A stretch of 6,482 nucleotides of DNA from Patescibacteria group bacterium (lineage in GTDB: Bacteria; Patescibacteriota; Minisyncoccia; Portnoybacterales; UBA2143), in NCBI GenBank assembly GCA_018829245.1, contig JAHJUH010000033.1, positions 1 through 6,482 of the forward strand. The letters are read 5' to 3'. The position numbers and the translations under genes are program-made. The notes beneath the pieces are model-generated. The model was not told the origin of the DNA. It saw only the letters and a program-made list of their open reading frames with translations, and did no database searches. Of this stretch, positions 5,053 through 6,482 are shown piece after piece (positions within the stretch are counted from its first letter, which is position 1; each line of letters begins with the position of its first letter).

Positions 5053-6453
5053 ATGGATAAAATAAAAAAGATTTCTGTTTTATTAATCCTAATTTGTTTA
5101 GGCTTGGTTTGTAGTGCAGTTGCTTATGCATATTTACCAAAAGCTGATTTAATTAAAGGTTCTGGTCCTGAAGTTTATCTTTTAGAAAACGGAGTAAGAC
5201 ACTGGATTCCTGACCCAGAAACTTTTAATAGATTTAGATTTAAATGGCAGAATATTAAGACATATTCTAATTCAGTGATAAATTCTTATTCTCAAGGAGA
5301 TGAATGGAGTCAATATGATGATTATCCAGACGGATCTTTAGTCAGGGGTTCTGGTCCTAAAGTCTATTTAATTGAACTAGGCAAGCGCCGCTGGATTCCT
5401 AGTCCACAGATTTTTGAAGGCAATGATTTTGGCTGGAAATATATTCTTGATATTGATCAAGATGATTTAGAAGATATTGACTTAGGAGATGATTTAACAT
5501 TATCTGAACAAAACAGATATCCAGAGACAATTATTCTTGAAAGCCCAGAACCTGGAGCAGCTTTAGAAACTTCTGAAGTTGTTTTTAAATATTCAGGAAT
5601 TAATCCTTTGGGAAAAAATAGTGATTTAGATTTTGAAACATATTTAAAAGGATATGATTCTGATTGGCAAAACCAAGGTTCAAACTATACTGAAGAATAT
5701 GATTTAAAACAAGGCGGAAGCTATACTTTTTATGTTCGAGCTAAAAATGAACAAGGATATTATGATCCTACGCCAGCTTCTTTAACTTTTCAGATAGGTG
5801 TTTCTTCATATTATCAAAAAGTAGAAATTAATAATGTTTATGAAAATGAAGATAGTTTTAGAAATGATTATTTAGTTCTTAGAAATGAAAGCGATGAAAC
5901 AATTAATATTACTAATTGGACTATTGAAACAAGCAAAGATACAATAACTATTCCAAAAGCAACTAAAAAATTAACTTATCCTTATTCTGAAAGCAATGAT
6001 TCTAATATTGAATTATCTTTTGATGATGAAGTTATTATTTCTATTGGCTTGAGTCCAATTGGAAAAAATTTCCAAGTTAATAAATGTACTGGTTATTTAG
6101 ACCTATTTTCTCAATTTAATTTATCTTTAGACAATGACTGTCCTGATATGAGCGAATCAGTTTATGATCATTTAGGCAGTGAATGCCAAGAATACGTTAC
6201 TAATTTAAATGGTTGTGAAATTATTGATTTTAAAGGAACTTCAGGGTCTGATATTAATAGTATTTGCACTAATTTTTTGAATGAGCATTTTAGTTATGGC
6301 GGCTGTTATGATGACTATTATCAAGATGTAGATTTTCTTAAGGATAAATGGCGAATCTTTCTTAATAAATCTATTGATATTTTTGATAATGATTCTGATA
6401 CTATTATTCTAAAAGATCAAAATGGATTTGTAGTAGATGAGTATTCGTATTAA
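5053..6453 (+). CDS. Secreted protein with two GSGPxVYL repeats, Ig-like region and lamin-tail-like domain
   Basis: Exported protein of 466 aa, function unknown. It has a signal peptide (lysines, a hydrophobic stretch to about 25, likely cut after AYA at 24-26; the Cys at 20 follows Val, so a lipobox is unlikely). Two related repeats follow at about 31-68 and 94-131: LIKGSGPEVYLLENGVRHWI and LVRGSGPKVYLIELGKRRWI, each with WIPxP and a later W-x-x-I. An acidic linker (132-150) leads to an Ig/fibronectin-like segment (about 156-248, YTFYVRAKNEQGYYDPTP). Residues 254-466 look like a lamin-tail-like domain (EINNVYENE..., LVLRNESDETINITNWTI, ending FVVDEYSY). A 90-residue insertion carries six cysteines (345, 363, 378, 388, 405, 418), suggesting disulfides. 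I know similar domain sets from Patescibacteria surface proteins. ATG 5053 is the natural start before the signal peptide; no Shine-Dalgarno sequence is seen. Confidence 0.85.
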   Translation: MDKIKKISVLLILICLGLVCSAVAYAYLPKADLIKGSGPEVYLLENGVRHWIPDPETFNRFRFKWQNIKTYSNSVINSYSQGDEWSQYDDYPDGSLVRGSGPKVYLIELGKRRWIPSPQIFEGNDFGWKYILDIDQDDLEDIDLGDDLTLSEQNRYPETIILESPEPGAALETSEVVFKYSGINPLGKNSDLDFETYLKGYDSDWQNQGSNYTEEYDLKQGGSYTFYVRAKNEQGYYDPTPASLTFQIGVSSYYQKVEINNVYENEDSFRNDYLVLRNESDETINITNWTIETSKDTITIPKATKKLTYPYSESNDSNIELSFDDEVIISIGLSPIGKNFQVNKCTGYLDLFSQFNLSLDNDCPDMSESVYDHLGSECQEYVTNLNGCEIIDFKGTSGSDINSICTNFLNEHFSYGGCYDDYYQDVDFLKDKWRIFLNKSIDIFDNDSDTIILKDQNGFVVDEYSY

Positions 6454-6461
6454 TCTATTTT

Positions 6462-6472
6462 TATGGTAGAAT
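6462..6472 (+). promoter_or_regulatory. Possible extended -10 promoter for the next gene
   Basis: TATGGTAGAAT, with TGG before TAGAAT, closely resembles TATGGTATAAT in the minus-strand promoter at 4887-4897 and lies 8 bp after the stop of the preceding gene. No convincing -35 is seen 17-18 bp upstream. The same bases include an ATG (6463) open to the window edge, so a start codon for the next gene is the alternative reading. Confidence 0.35.
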
Positions 6473-6482
6473 TAAAATATGA

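Noticed and set aside
1..6482. TGA recoded as an amino acid, as in some Patescibacteria lineages
   Set aside because: All five genes end in TAA and none has an in-frame TGA, so the standard stop reading fits.

Overview
The window looks like chromosome from a Patescibacteria (CPR) bacterium, probably Parcubacteria-like. This is inferred from low GC, compact genes that all stop with TAA, little recognisable Shine-Dalgarno sequence, and a secreted protein combining 'GSGPxVYLI...RRWIPxP' repeats with a lamin-tail-like domain, an architecture I associate with that group. No in-frame TGA is read through, so nothing suggests a recoded stop. No sequence search was possible.

Layout: the 3' part of lysS (lysyl-tRNA synthetase), then serS (seryl-tRNA synthetase), then an ftsQ/divIB-type division gene, all on the plus strand. 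A convergent minus-strand gene follows for a large membrane glycosyltransferase of the PMT/GT39 (GT-C) type. Divergent from it, on the plus strand, is a gene for a secreted protein with two short repeats, an Ig-like segment and a lamin-tail-like domain holding a six-cysteine insertion. The window ends just after this gene, at a possible promoter for the next one.

The genes are ordinary; the gaps between them are not. Ten copies of a 13-bp odd palindrome, AAGGTCNGACCTT (full or partial), sit only in intergenic DNA or at the last codons of genes. They pair into five inverted-repeat elements. Three of these share a core hairpin with a conserved asymmetric bulge and a GTAG tetranucleotide at its foot, as in REP sequences mobilised by RAYT (Y1/HUH) transposases. 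Two lie head to head between lysS and serS, like a BIME. One is nested inside a larger inverted repeat between ftsQ and the glycosyltransferase gene. There the repeat supplies the last codons, K-V-R-P, and the stops of both convergent genes. The fifth, with 28-bp arms, lies in the likely 5' leader of the secreted-protein gene and ends 8 nt before its ATG. The serS-ftsQ gap holds a different hairpin, with AT-rich arms around a more GC-rich centre.

The glycosyltransferase and secreted-protein genes appear to be driven by divergent promoters that overlap completely: a 9-bp inverted repeat, TTGATTATA / TATAATCAA, supplies the -35 of one and the -10 of the other. Functionally the window combines translation (two aminoacyl-tRNA synthetases), division or envelope assembly (FtsQ-like), surface glycosylation (GT-C) and a surface or secreted protein. 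No transposase is in the window, so any enzyme mobilising the repeats would be encoded elsewhere.
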